From positions 1,984,001 to 2,048,000 of the forward strand of contig NC_063024.1 in the NCBI RefSeq assembly GCF_020509005.1: a stretch of DNA of 64,000 nt, given 5' to 3'. The notes beneath the pieces are model-generated. The model ran no database searches, was not told where the DNA came from, and saw only the letters and a program-made list of their open reading frames with translations. Position 1 is the stretch's first letter. Each line of letters opens with the position of its first letter. The stretch is from Fulvia fulva. Taxonomy: Eukaryota > Ascomycota > Dothideomycetes > Mycosphaerellales > Mycosphaerellaceae. The translations under genes were made by a program, and so were the position numbers. Shown piece by piece: positions 24,686 to 36,900 of the stretch.

Positions 24686-25645
24686 GTCAGCAGACACTGG
24701 AATCAACAGAGATGCCGTAGTGCGTAGCCATACGAGCGTGAGGTCCTGAGAGAATTGTTGAACACCAAGAATAGAGTTGAGATAGGCGCTGTACGTGGCC
24801 AGACACGTTGCGACAGCCAGAGGCGAGCACGAGACTCGCTCACGTTGTCGACGAATGGTGCAGTCGTGACGAAGTCATTGGACGTGGAGCGTGGTGTAGG
24901 AGGGATGACTTGGGCGCGTAGATGATGATGTTCACCGATGTTGTTGGCAACCTGGAAAGATCCCACACGTGACACCTTCTCCGCGAACGCTTTCGGCGGA
25001 GGGTGGAGACAGCGCTTGGACCATACTTCTGCATTTGCCATTCTGCTGTAGCGTGCATAGAGGCCGATTAGACCGGCCTAACTGCAACAAGTCCCGTCTC
25101 TGTCGACTTCTGCGACACCGCACACCAAACGCTCGCCACACTATTCCATCGACATACCGTACCAGAAACGACGTCGTTGGATGTTTCTCGCTGAAGCACC
25201 CTCACCACTCGAAGCTGCCCGCACTTGGCTTCAGCTTCAAGATCTCGGCAGACCTTCAACCGTCGGGCCGGCTCAACATTCCCAGCTGCAACAGCGAGCC
25301 AACCGACTGCAACGGCCGATTCTACCGCAACGCGACCCTTGGACCTCCCTCCGCATAGGACAGCAAGCCGCAACGATCAGAATCGTCCTTCGCCCACGCC
25401 ACACCACCGACACCCATTCATTGTACGCCCTCCAGCTCCGGCGACAATAGCAAGAGGATCTGCAAAGAGGCGGTAGACGGGACATCCTCCGGCCACTAGA
25501 CACACACTACCCAAGTGGACCCCTAGCAGACACCACAGCGCCATTGAGCCTGCCCTACATCCACAGCAGTCTTCACGACTGTTTCTGCTGTGCGACACAG
25601 ACAAAGAGCTTGGACTGGTGAAAGGACGCGGACACAGCAGACAGC
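24686..25645. other. Intergenic region upstream of RAC1
   Basis: About 960 bp with short overlapping open frames on both strands and no recognisable domain. The last few hundred bases are C/A-rich (CACACCACCGACACCC and similar), typical of a fungal 5' UTR or promoter. I see no gene here. Confidence 0.4.
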
Positions 25646-26528
<883 letters not shown>

Positions 26529-27186
26529 TCGAATCGTCCACAGTACTTCGACAGACAGCACTATTTCACCCACATCTCCGGGATTTATTCATTGGCACGA
26601 AAAACGCCAGATCCACACACCACACGGCATCATCAGTTTCCGTACCCACGTCACCAGCAGGCAGCGAGGCCATGAGCACTTTTATAGAGGTTGACAGTTC
26701 GCGAGATTCACCCACGGGATGTCAGCTGCGGTCGAGTGTTTAGGCGTTCTGTGGCGTTTACGACAGCGGCGTGAGTGGGAAGTTCTGCTGTCGCATAGTC
26801 CCGCTCAGTCCCCAAATGCGGCGATGAAGGGATTGCGACAATCCAGCATGCACTGCGGCGGGCTTGCCGCGAAAGAAGGAACGAGCCTCACTGATTGTCG
26901 TTGTAGATACTTCGAATTCAATATTGATGCCCACACTTCCACCTGAGATGCCGAGAATCGTCTGCCAGTTTTGATAAAACCCGGCAGATGCCTTGTCACA
27001 ATCTCATCTCTGCAGGCCATGCAATGCGTAAATTGTACTGACTGCTATAAAAACCGCAAGCGATGGGTAGAACTGATGATCATAATAATGTGAGGTCAGA
27101 GCAAGGATCCAGATCCAGTGAGGTACCTCATCCGAAGCAAATGCGTCCATGAATCGTGATGAGACATTGGGAATTTGAGACAAAGT

Positions 27187-27216
27187 GGGACCGGGACCGG
27201 GACCGGGACCGGGACC
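27187..27216. repeat. (GGGACC)5 simple repeat
   Basis: Five perfect tandem copies of a G/C-rich hexamer. It lies in non-coding sequence between RAC1 and Copia-2. Confidence 0.95.
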
Positions 27217-27461
27217 CACATCACTGCCAAGCCCAGTTCGGAGCACCTCAGTGATCGGGACTCGGGAGCCTCACCTCATCGCGCCGTGCTAGCTGTTTCT
27301 GTATATATATGCGACTTGCCTTGAAATCGCAGGTCTAATGTTTGTACGTTCCCGTCGAGGGTATAGTTATTCAGTGCTATTATACTGTATTATATTGTAC
27401 TGTATTAACTAAGTTATAGTACCTAAATTACTATTTTTAACGGTTAAACGAGTAATAATAG

Positions 27462-27466
27462 GGTCC
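27462..27466. repeat. Copia-2 target-site duplication (GGTCC), left copy
   Basis: GGTCC directly precedes the 5' LTR and recurs at 33235-33239 directly after the 3' LTR. Confidence 0.92.
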
Positions 27467-27700
27467 TGTTGAGAACATATAGGCCGTAGGACAAGCATAT
27501 AGGTATGGGTATGTTATGTAACTAGATCACGTAACTAGGGCTTACTAGCCTATAGGCTAGTAAACATCCGGACACCTAGTATCTACCTACACTAATACCG
27601 GCGATACTATATATAGATACACGCTATCCTATTAGGTTCTTCTTCGTCTTTCGTGTGATCCGCCGTCTTCTACTACTACGTAACTCGTACCTATTTAATA
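27467..27700 (+). repeat. Copia-2 5' LTR
   Basis: 234 bp from TGTTGAGAAC to ATTTAATA, the same family as the Copia-1 LTRs. The tRNA-like priming site abuts its right end. Confidence 0.93.
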
Positions 27701-28246
27701 GGTTATAAGCCCGGGTTAGTAACTCGGTGTTTCACCCTCGACAAAGTCGTATTAGAGTTATTCCTCTTTAGAACAAAAGGAAGGCAGACTAGAGGCCGCA
27801 CCCGTATTATATAGGAAGCTATAGCCGTGCTATAGGTGTATATAAGACGTGAAAGAGCCTAGTAAGGCACTATTAGACTCCGAGTCAGGGAGCCTATACT
27901 AATACCTTAGACAAGTAGGCGAGCTTACTAAGAAGAGTCGCTCTCCGGACATCGCGTTCGTATCGACTAACTGTTTATTCTAAGAGAGCCGTAGTGTCTT
28001 AGAAACCCCCTCTACTAAGAGAGTTACGCTATAGTGTCTTAGTACTAATACGATCCTTCGACTTTCCTCCCCTTCCCGGCGGATAGCCATCCTCTCCGCT
28101 ATTAACCTCGCGTTTGTTTTATCCCATTTCGATCCGATCGTGTACGACCGAATATATCCTTTTACCTAAGGGTAGCTAACCTGTCCCTTAACTTACAAAA
28201 ATAGAGAACAAGACTAGGTTTATAAGAAAGAGAGCAGCACCTATTC

Positions 28247-28480
28247 TATTAAGAACATATAGGCCGTAGGACAAGCATATAGGTGTGGGTGTGTCATGTG
28301 ACTAGATCACGTGATTAGGGTTTGCTAGCCTATAGGCTAGCAAACATCCGGACACCTAGCATCTACCTATACTAACACCGGCGATACTATATATAGATAC
28401 ACGCTATCCTATTAGGTCCTTCTTTGTCTTTCGTGTGATCCGCCGTCTTCTACTACTACGCAACTCGTACCTATTTAATA
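28247..28480 (+). repeat. Solo LTR nested in the Copia-2 leader
   Basis: 234 bp of the same LTR family, starting TATTAAGAAC (TG mutated to TA) and ending TTTAATA. It is flanked by TATTC on both sides (28242-28246 and 28481-28485). No second LTR or internal region accompanies it. This is the footprint of LTR-LTR recombination after a third family member inserted. Confidence 0.92.
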
Positions 28481-31400
28481 TATTCTAATAAGAGAGAACT
28501 ACGAAACATAGTTTAAGCTAATAAGAATACACCTAGTATCAAAGTAGGTTAACTAGGTCCTCGAAGACATCATTACGGACATTCCCGCTATAACCCTATC
28601 TATAGCGACACCCTCTATATTATCGGAGTCATCCCTTCCTTTAGATTAAGCGATAAGGAAGGCATTGTATAGACGGCACAATATAACGGCCCTATATAAG
28701 ATATATATCTGTCTGTCGACAGATAACTAAGGATTAATATATAAGATCCGGTATACGAAGGAGTTATATAAATAGGCTAAAGCAAAATATAAGAGAAGAC
28801 TTCTCGCTACTAGAAGAAGTTTACTTTAGCAATATACTAATTTCGTAATAATAGAGGACTAGTCAATAGATGACGCCTAGTAGGAGCTTAGCTCAATTAT
28901 AAGGAGAGCTATTTCAATCTCGCCTTAGTTCTAAGACATTAAGACTAAGGACAGAAAGATCTAGTAACTCTTAGTAGCTCTGCTAGACTTATTTAGCTCA
29001 ATTCGCGATATAATTAATGCCTAGGTAAATCTCTTACTACAAGACATTCTTATAATCCTTAGGGAGAAGCAAGAATTAATGATTTATTAAGGGACAGATA
29101 TGTTCGCTAAGAAGGGTTTCTAGGGCAAGCTTACGTACTATCTCTACAATAGTAACCATTTTATAAGCAAGTGCCTACACCTTTCTATAGCTTAGTAGGC
29201 TGTTAGGAATAAGGACAAACTAGCTAGGGTTACCTACCCTACTAAGAGACAACCGTTACTACCTCGTAGGAGGTCATTATTACTAAACCTTCGTAATGTC
29301 CTTAAGGTAATAACGGACCTTATAAAGCAGATGAAGGAGAGCCGCAAGCCAAAGGCCTCCTCTAGTAAGCCTATAAGGGCCTATACGACCTAGGAAGACG
29401 TATTAGACTCTAAGATACTATTAGAAGATAATGATGTTAATGAGGTTGCCTATTCTACTATAGAAGCTAAAGGCAAGTACCCTCGTCCGAGTAGTTGCTT
29501 AACTCTTATACATCATTATATATAACTGACTAAGATTCACTATTTAGGACACTAAAGCCTCTTTAAAAGAGGAAGTAGATCAAGGTTAGGGGTGGCTATC
29601 TATAAGCTATATATATAGAAAGTGTAGTAATAGATAGTCCTTCTAGAAAGCAAATTGTCTTAGAAAATGTCCTGTTTGTTCCTAGCCTTAGAGTTAGTCT
29701 TGTTTCGTGGAATTAGTTTAGCTAATAGTTTGCTATCTAATTACCCAGTTTCATCCTAAAATTCTTGTCTAGTAAACCCGTTGTCTAGACTAAACTTCGA
29801 GGAGGAGTACCGTTTATCTACTCGATATCGGAAATTCTTAAGCTATAGTATACTAGCATACTCTCTTAAGAACGTGACGGTACCGCTATAGCTAATACTA
29901 AGTCCGAAGATTAGTAGGAGCTATAGTATAGAAGATATACACACCTTAGTAAGAGACTACTAAGAAACCTATATAGAGTTACTAATAAGAAAGATCCTAT
30001 TCCTATTCCTTCTAAACACTAGAATTGTAAGGTCTACTCCCTTACAAATATAAGGAAGTTCAAAGGACCTACTATAGAGAGGAAAGGGGAGAGGCTGGCC
30101 CTCATCTCTATTGATATCTATAGGCCTTTTTAGGGCGCAGTCTCTAGGCTAGGATACAAATATTGGCTTAAGATTGTAGACAACTTCTCTAGGAAGAAGT
30201 AGGTGATCCCTTTGAAGGCCAGGAGCGACGCTCCTATAGCCCTACGGGATTAGAAGGTCTAGGCAGAACGGTAGTCAAGGTGCTTTCTATCTACGATCCG
30301 TAGTAATAGTATAAAGAAAATTCTCGCCTTACTAAAAGAGTAGGAGAAGAAGTTTAGCACTTAGATAGACATAACTAATACCTACAACTCTCTTCAAAAT
30401 GGACCTATAGAAAGGTCAATTTAAGCCTCTAAGAATATAGTCCGGGCTATACTTAAAAACTCTAGCATACTAGTTGAGTTCTAGCTAGAAGCTTTATAAG
30501 TATAGACTATAATTAGAAACAGACTGCCTAATAGTCCGATCATTAATAGTATTGCTCTTTTACTAGAAGAAGCCTTTACTAGCTAAGTACCGTTAGTCGA
30601 CCATTTCCGCGTCTAGGAATACAAAGCTATAGTCTATATAGACCTAAGAGCCTAACCTTAAGGCTTAAGGAGAGACAAGTTGATAAACCGAGGAAAAGAA
30701 GCCGTGTTTATAGGCTACTTAGAAAACACTACAAAACAATAGCTGTTCTAGGATCCCGACATAAAAGCTATAAAAGCGTATAGTCACGTCGACTAGTTTA
30801 AGAATAAGAAGGGGGGAGATATAGATCTTAGTATCACCTTTACTAACTAGCCGAGTCGAGCGCTATAGCGCAATCCTGTTAGGAGGAAGCCCTTTAGGGC
30901 GAAATTTTCCGATTGGGGATTATTAAAGACACCGTTACGAAGGCTAGGAGAAAATATTAAGGCGGTTTTAATACTGTCGAAGGCCGATAACGGTAGATCT
31001 ATACAGAACCTACCAAAGTCATTAACACTATAGCAACCGCTATTTATATAACTTCCCCCTCCTCTAAAGGACATTAGGGAATACTAGAAGTTTAGAGATC
31101 AGGGTTCTCTAATAAAAGAAAAAGAAGATGTCGTTTAGTTCGACCTATCTAAACACCTAGCGCTACCTTAGGTTGTAGGTAATAAGAGGTTAAGGGGGGA
31201 CGGAGATAATAACTCTAAAGAGTATAAGGCTAAACACTATAAGGCTCTTATCGCCTAGATGTTCTATCTAGACCCTATAATGAGCTAGGTAGAGGAGATT
31301 CTGAACGACGTAGAAGAACATGCATTTGCTACTATTAGGCAGGCTATAGCCTATCAGCAGGAAGTGCTAATCGCAAAGTCCTATAAGGTAGCCGTAGGAG

Positions 31401-33000
31401 ACCCCGAATAGGGACATATATAGAGAGAGGTAATCGAGAACGAACTTATTGCCTTAGTAAGCAACAATACCTAGGAAGCAGTTGTACCGCTAAAGGGTAC
31501 GAATCTAATTACTTCTAGGTAGGTCTTTAATGTAAAAAGAATGATTAGTAGAGCTATTAAGAAGTTCAAGGCAAGACTAGTTATAAGAGGGTTTTTATAG
31601 AAATATAGGGTTGACTTCGAAGAGACCTTTATACCTACTATTAGACATAATACTCTCCGAGTATTTATGGCAGTAGTGTATAAGAGAGATCTCGAGATGC
31701 ACCTAGTAGATGTGAATAATGCTTTTACCCAAAGTAGCCTCCTTGAAGACATCTATATAATCCCACCCCTAGGAGTTGAAGCACCTCTAAACATAGTGTT
31801 TAAGGTCCTACGAAGCCTTTATAGGCTTAAGCAAGCAGCTAGAGACTAGAACAAGCTCTGTGTTGCGAAGCTAGAGAAGATTAGATTTACCTAGTCCTAG
31901 GTAGATCTATGCCTACTTGTCTATACGGATAGAGACCTTATAGTCCTTACCTATGTAGATGACATACCTATTACAGCTCCGAAGCTGTCAGATATTTAGT
32001 GGTTTAAGGCTAAGCTTGGAAAAGTGTTTAAGATTAAAGATCTTAGTGAACCTACGAAGATCCTTAGAATGAGGATTACAAGAGACAGGTCCTAAGGCAC
32101 TTTAAAGCTTAATTAAGGACACTATGTCTACGCTAACTTAGCTAAGATAAACATAGCTAGAGAGAAGGCTACGCTAACCTACTTACCTATAGAGAGCTAC
32201 GAGCATTTAGTACCTACGTCTTCTATAGATAAGAGGTATAACAAATAGGATTACTAGAGCTATAATAGCACCTAGATATAGCTAATGACAATAATAAGGC
32301 CAGACTTAGTATTCCCCCTTAGAAGAGTTAGCTTATATGTTACTGATCCCTCGTAGTAGTATATAAAGACTTTAAAGAAGCTCTCCCGATACCTACGGTC
32401 GTACCTAGACCTAGGTCTTATATATAGAAAGGGAGGGGGCAATCTCTAGGGATACTCGGACTCTAACTACGCTATAGACAAAGTGGATAGAGTCTCAATT
32501 CTAGGATACGTATAGTTCCTTTATAGATCACCTATGTCCTAGATAAGTAGGAAGCAGGAGTCTATTATAACATTAATAATAGAAGCTGAGTTTATAGCTA
32601 TAAACGTAGCCGTAAAGTAGTCACAATTTCTTGCTACTGTCCTTAGGGAAATAGGGTGCCTAGAACTGGTGGGAAAGAGCTCTTTCTAGCCGAGTATAAG
32701 GGCAAGCAGGGGCACTGTTGACGAGCTAAGGCCAGTCAAGCTTATAGGTAACAACCAAGCCGCTTTAACACTTGTCAAAGATGCCTATGTATATAAAAGG
32801 TCAAAGCATATTGATGTTATATATAACTATGTCAGACATCTCTAGTGGCAGAAGAAGATTGTAGTGGACTACTACTATATAAAGGACATAGCTACTAATA
32901 GGTTAATAAAGCCCCTTAATGGCCAGCAGTTCCAAAACTTTGTGAGGCAGCTCTAGCTTACGTAAAGGAATTATAGGAGACTATATAGCCTAAGTGGGAG

Positions 33001-33234
33001 TGTTAAGAACATATAGGCCGTAGGACAAGTATATAGGTGTAGGTATGTTATATAACTAGATTACGTAACTAGGGTTTGCTAGCCTATAGGCTAGCAAACA
33101 TCTAGATACCTAGCATCTACCTCTACTAACACTAGCGATACTATATATAGATACACGCTATCCTATTAGGTCCTTCTTCGTCGTTCGTATAATCCGCCGT
33201 CTTCTACTACTACGTAACTCGTACCTATTTAACA
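33001..33234 (+). repeat. Copia-2 3' LTR
   Basis: 234 bp from TGTTAAGAAC to TTTAACA, preceded by TAAGTGGGAG and followed by the GGTCC duplication (33235-33239). It ends in unmutated AACA. Confidence 0.93.
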
Positions 33235-33292
33235 GGTCCTAATACTACTAATACTAGCGAGGAGGAGAGGAGAGTAATACCGTATAAGTAAA

Positions 33293-33297
33293 GGATT
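33293..33297. repeat. Copia-3 target-site duplication (GGATT), left copy
   Basis: GGATT precedes the LTR start at 33298 and is repeated at 38915-38919 after the 3' LTR. Confidence 0.95.
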
Positions 33298-33533
33298 TGT
33301 TAAGATGTAGCATCTCAAAGGGAGTCAACAATCAGGAAGTGATCTGGCAGCCTGAGGCATCCACAATGACTCAGCTTGTAGGGAGATACCTTCTCTCCCC
33401 TTTAGCTTAGATAGACATCTAACACAATCAACATATTGGTTCCTGATATATTGCTGCATGCTCGTGCTATTAGTCAGTTGAAGATTGATCTCTTACTCCA
33501 CTCCGCTGCCATCCACCCGTACCTGTTTCAACA
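33298..33533 (+). repeat. Copia-3 5' LTR
   Basis: 236 bp, TGTTAAGATG to TTTCAACA. It differs from the 3' LTR only at 33529 (C here, T at 38910). It should contain the promoter and transcription start; GATATATT near 33445 could be a TATA-like element, but this is a guess. Confidence 0.97.
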
Positions 33534-33550
33534 GGTTATGAGCCCGGGTT
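33534..33550 (+). promoter_or_regulatory. Copia-3 primer-binding site, complementary to an initiator-tRNA anticodon arm
   Basis: GGTTATGAGCCCGGGTT abuts the 5' LTR. Its first 12 bases are complementary to GGGCTCATAACC, the anticodon stem-loop of initiator tRNA-Met with anticodon CAT, not to a tRNA 3' CCA end. This is the half-tRNA priming known for Drosophila copia. The same site, RIP-altered, lies at 13332 and 27701. Confidence 0.75.
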
Positions 33551-33981
33551 TGTGCAGGAATAAGAGCAACCTATATCAGTACAGGTTACTTGTATCCCTT
33601 GCTATCGTAGCAGAAAACATCTGGGAATCAGAAGTCTACCCCGTCTATCCTATCAAGGAGCTTAGTTCGATACTAAGTGATAGGTAACCCAGACAAGGAC
33701 TCTGTGCGGCTTACTCAAAGCCAATACCTTGAAGATACTCTGTAGGCAGAACTGCATCGAGATACTATCAAGAAGGACTTCAAGTAAGTCATTTGAAGCT
33801 CTGCTAGGAGAGACAGACCTGTGTCCTAGCCTCGAGACCTCACACCGCTCCTTCTTTACTTTACCAAGCAGGCCTTGGTATCCACACCTACGAACTTTCC
33901 CATTCTACACCAGAAGCCTCAGCAGGATCTGAGCCACCACCTTGGAACATACACACCTTGTTTCATTACATCCAATTTATT

Positions 33982-36900
33982 ATGGATTCATACCAAGAGA
34001 AGACAGAGGAGAAGGGAGGCAAAATCCCAATTCTTGGGAGGGACAATTGGAAGAGATGGTTCAACCTTCAGAGATACAAGATGGAGAGCCAATCAGCATT
34101 CTTTGCAATTGATGACCTAATGGAAGTGTCTTTTGACAACATCAAGGGCAAGACTCTGAAACTCCAAGAAGAGGCTACAACCAAAGAGATCCTCAATACG
34201 CCAACATGGACAAGACACAATGCAGTATGCAACTTCAGTATCCTTAGTAGGATCACAGAAGAAGATGAATTTGAGCTTGAGGGCTCATGTGAATCTGGAA
34301 GAGCTGCTGAGAAGTGGGTGTATCTCTGGAACAAGTATAGCCAGGTGCTACCAACCCATGCACATGAGCTCACAAAGCAATTTGTGACCTTTGAGATGAG
34401 TGAAGAGTTCACCATCAGATCTGCATGGACACACCTGGTTTCTCTTGGAAAAAGGATTGCTGATGTTGACCCAGAGGGTCAGCATTACAGGAAAGCTGAT
34501 GTGAGGATGACCCAGCTCTTAAGCTCACTGCCACCTGACTACCATGTAGCCAGGGATACTATCATGGCTCAGCCAAAGATGGATCATGAAAGGACCTTAA
34601 AGATCCTTGAAGCTCAAGAAGCCAGGTTGGATCCCTCTAAGGCTGAGTATGGCATGGCAGCCACCTGGGTCAAGCCCTCAGGTCTAGCAAGACCACTCTC
34701 CTGCCTTCTCTGTGAGAAGGATCATCTGATCAAGGACTGCCCTAGTTTGCCTGAGGCAAGAAAGGTCCTTAGATCTCATTCCCAACCACCATCTTCCCAG
34801 AATACAACACATGTCAAGAAGAAGAGAACTCCACCACCCACTTCAAGGAGGACACCAAGAGAGAAGTCCTCTATGGAAGAACTTAAGAAAATGGTGAAGA
34901 AACTCAGCTCTGACATGCTGTCACTCCAGAAGAACCAGGCCCAGTCTTATACCTCTAAAGCAAAGAAGACTGGAAAAGGTTTCTCCGCCCAAGAGTCACC
35001 ATGCAGCTCATCCCCAGAGACAATGTCTGATGATGATGAGTATGATGAAGTGGCTCACTCAACTGCAGAAGTCCAAGGCAAGTTCCCCTCGTCAGAGTGG
35101 TTACTTGACTCCTGTGCTTCATCCCATATGACTGACCAAAGCTGCCTCTTTAGATCTATGACTCCCTTGACAAGGAAGAAATGGATCAAAGTGGGAGGTG
35201 GGTTTTTATTGGCCACTCATATTGGGAATGCAGAGATGAGTGGGAGAGCTGGCAGAAAAGTTGTTTTGGAAAATGTCCTGCTTGTACCCAAGCTAGGAGT
35301 GAACCTGGTTTCATGGAACCAGTTTAGCAAGCAGTTTGGTGTGCAACCTCCATCATTTTCTCTTGTTTCCCCCTCTGGTGAGACTGTTGTCCAGACAAAG
35401 CTCCTTGGGGGGGTTCCATTCATTGATGAGATTTCTCCTCTCCTACAAGAACGGGCACATTACTCATCATGTGCACCACCAATGGAGAATGCCTTTGTGA
35501 CTGCTCAATCAGAGACCGACCTGAAGCAGTGGGAGCTTTGGCATAGAAGATTTGCACACTTTGGGAAGAATTTGCTCCAGAATCTTCACAAGGTAACAGA
35601 CTTGAAAGAACCCATTCCTATCCCTAAGGATGGCTTTCACCAGTGCAGAGTATGCTCAATAGCAAAGATGAAGAAGTACAAAGGCAAAGTTACAGAGAGA
35701 AGACCTGAAAGACTTGCCCTTGTATCTATTGACATATGTGGCCCACTACCAATCTCAAGACTAGGATTCAAATACTGGCTTGAGATTGTTGACAACTTCT
35801 CTAGGAAGAAGTGGACCTTTCCTCTTAGGAAAAGAGAAGATGCTCCAGTTGCTCTCCAGAACTGGAAGATCAAAGCAGAGAGGAAATCATCAGCGCAGCT
35901 GAAAGCAGTAAGACTTGACAATGCAAAAGAACTTATTGCATTAGTGAAGCAGTGGGAGAAGGATTTGGGGATTGGGCTCGAGCCGACTGAGGCATACAAC
36001 TCTCTACAGAATGGACCAGTTGAGAGGTCAATACAAACCTCAGAGGACTCTATAAGGGCAATGCTTGAAGAGGCTAAAATGCCGGTTGAATTTTGGCCTG
36101 AAGCACTAGAGGCCCAAACTTATATGAGGAACAAACTGCCAAATGGCCCAGATTACGATGGGTTCAAGGTTTCACCAGATGAGGCTTTTGATGGTATCAA
36201 ACCGACCATCAACCATTTGAAAGTTTGGGGATGCAAAGCTGTTGTCTATATGGACACAAGATCCCAACCTCAATGGGCAAGAAGTGACAAGCTAATGAAT
36301 AGGGGTAAAGAAGCAGTGTTTATTGGGTATGTTGAAAACACAGCTAAAGCCTGGCTCTTTTGGGAACCAGACATGAGAGCTGTTAAACAACACACACATG
36401 CAGACTTCTTTGAGGACCAGCCTGGAGGTGATATGGGTCTCAATGTTCCAACATTGAATCTACCAAGCAGTGCACCAGCTAGGAAGCCCTTAGGAAGGCC
36501 GAGGAAGAACGTATCCTTAGGACAATCTACCTACCATTCAGGCGTCCATCAGAGCCCCCCCGAAATAGATCAGCCAATTGAGAGCCCTAAAGTCGCTCAG
36601 CCGAGAAAGCTGTTTGTGCAACTTCCCCAGCCTCCGGAGAACGTAGGGGAATTTCAGAAAATCGATCAGCCAATTGAGAGAAGCTCCCTAGATCCCCAGG
36701 AAATAGACGTTACTAGGTCACAAGTGACGGTCCCTAAATCATCCCTTGGAAAGAGAAAGGCTGACTATGATGTTGAGGGCTATGACATGAAACAGAAAGC
36801 CCCAAGATCCATGGTCCCTAAGCCCGAACTAACCACTGAAGTGGGAGAAGCAATGGACCTCTCAGAGAACCTTGCTGCTTTTCACCAAGCTTTCTTTGCA

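Larger units (their letters stand above)
26529..27466. other. Intergenic region downstream of RAC1, with a (GGGACC)5 repeat
   Basis: No gene recognised. A perfect (GGGACC)5 minisatellite occupies 27187-27216. From about 27,340 the base composition turns TA-rich (TATTATACTGTATTATATTG), marking the edge of the repeat block into which Copia-2 inserted. Confidence 0.55.
27467..33234 (+). mobile_element. Copia-2: complete RIP-mutated Ty1/copia element with a nested solo LTR
   Basis: 5768 bp, same family as Copia-1, with 234-bp LTRs at 27467-27700 and 33001-33234. The priming site GGTTATAAGCCCGGGTT starts at 27701, and the polypurine tract TAAGTGGGAG precedes 33001. A solo LTR (28247-28480) lies inside the leader. 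The decayed polyprotein follows the order gag, protease (about 29,505), integrase (about 30,110-30,540), reverse transcriptase and RNase H (to about 32,960). The catalytic box still reads YVDD (31952-31963). It keeps more CA/TG than Copia-1 in places, so it looks somewhat less mutated. Many TAG stops make it non-coding. Confidence 0.93.
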
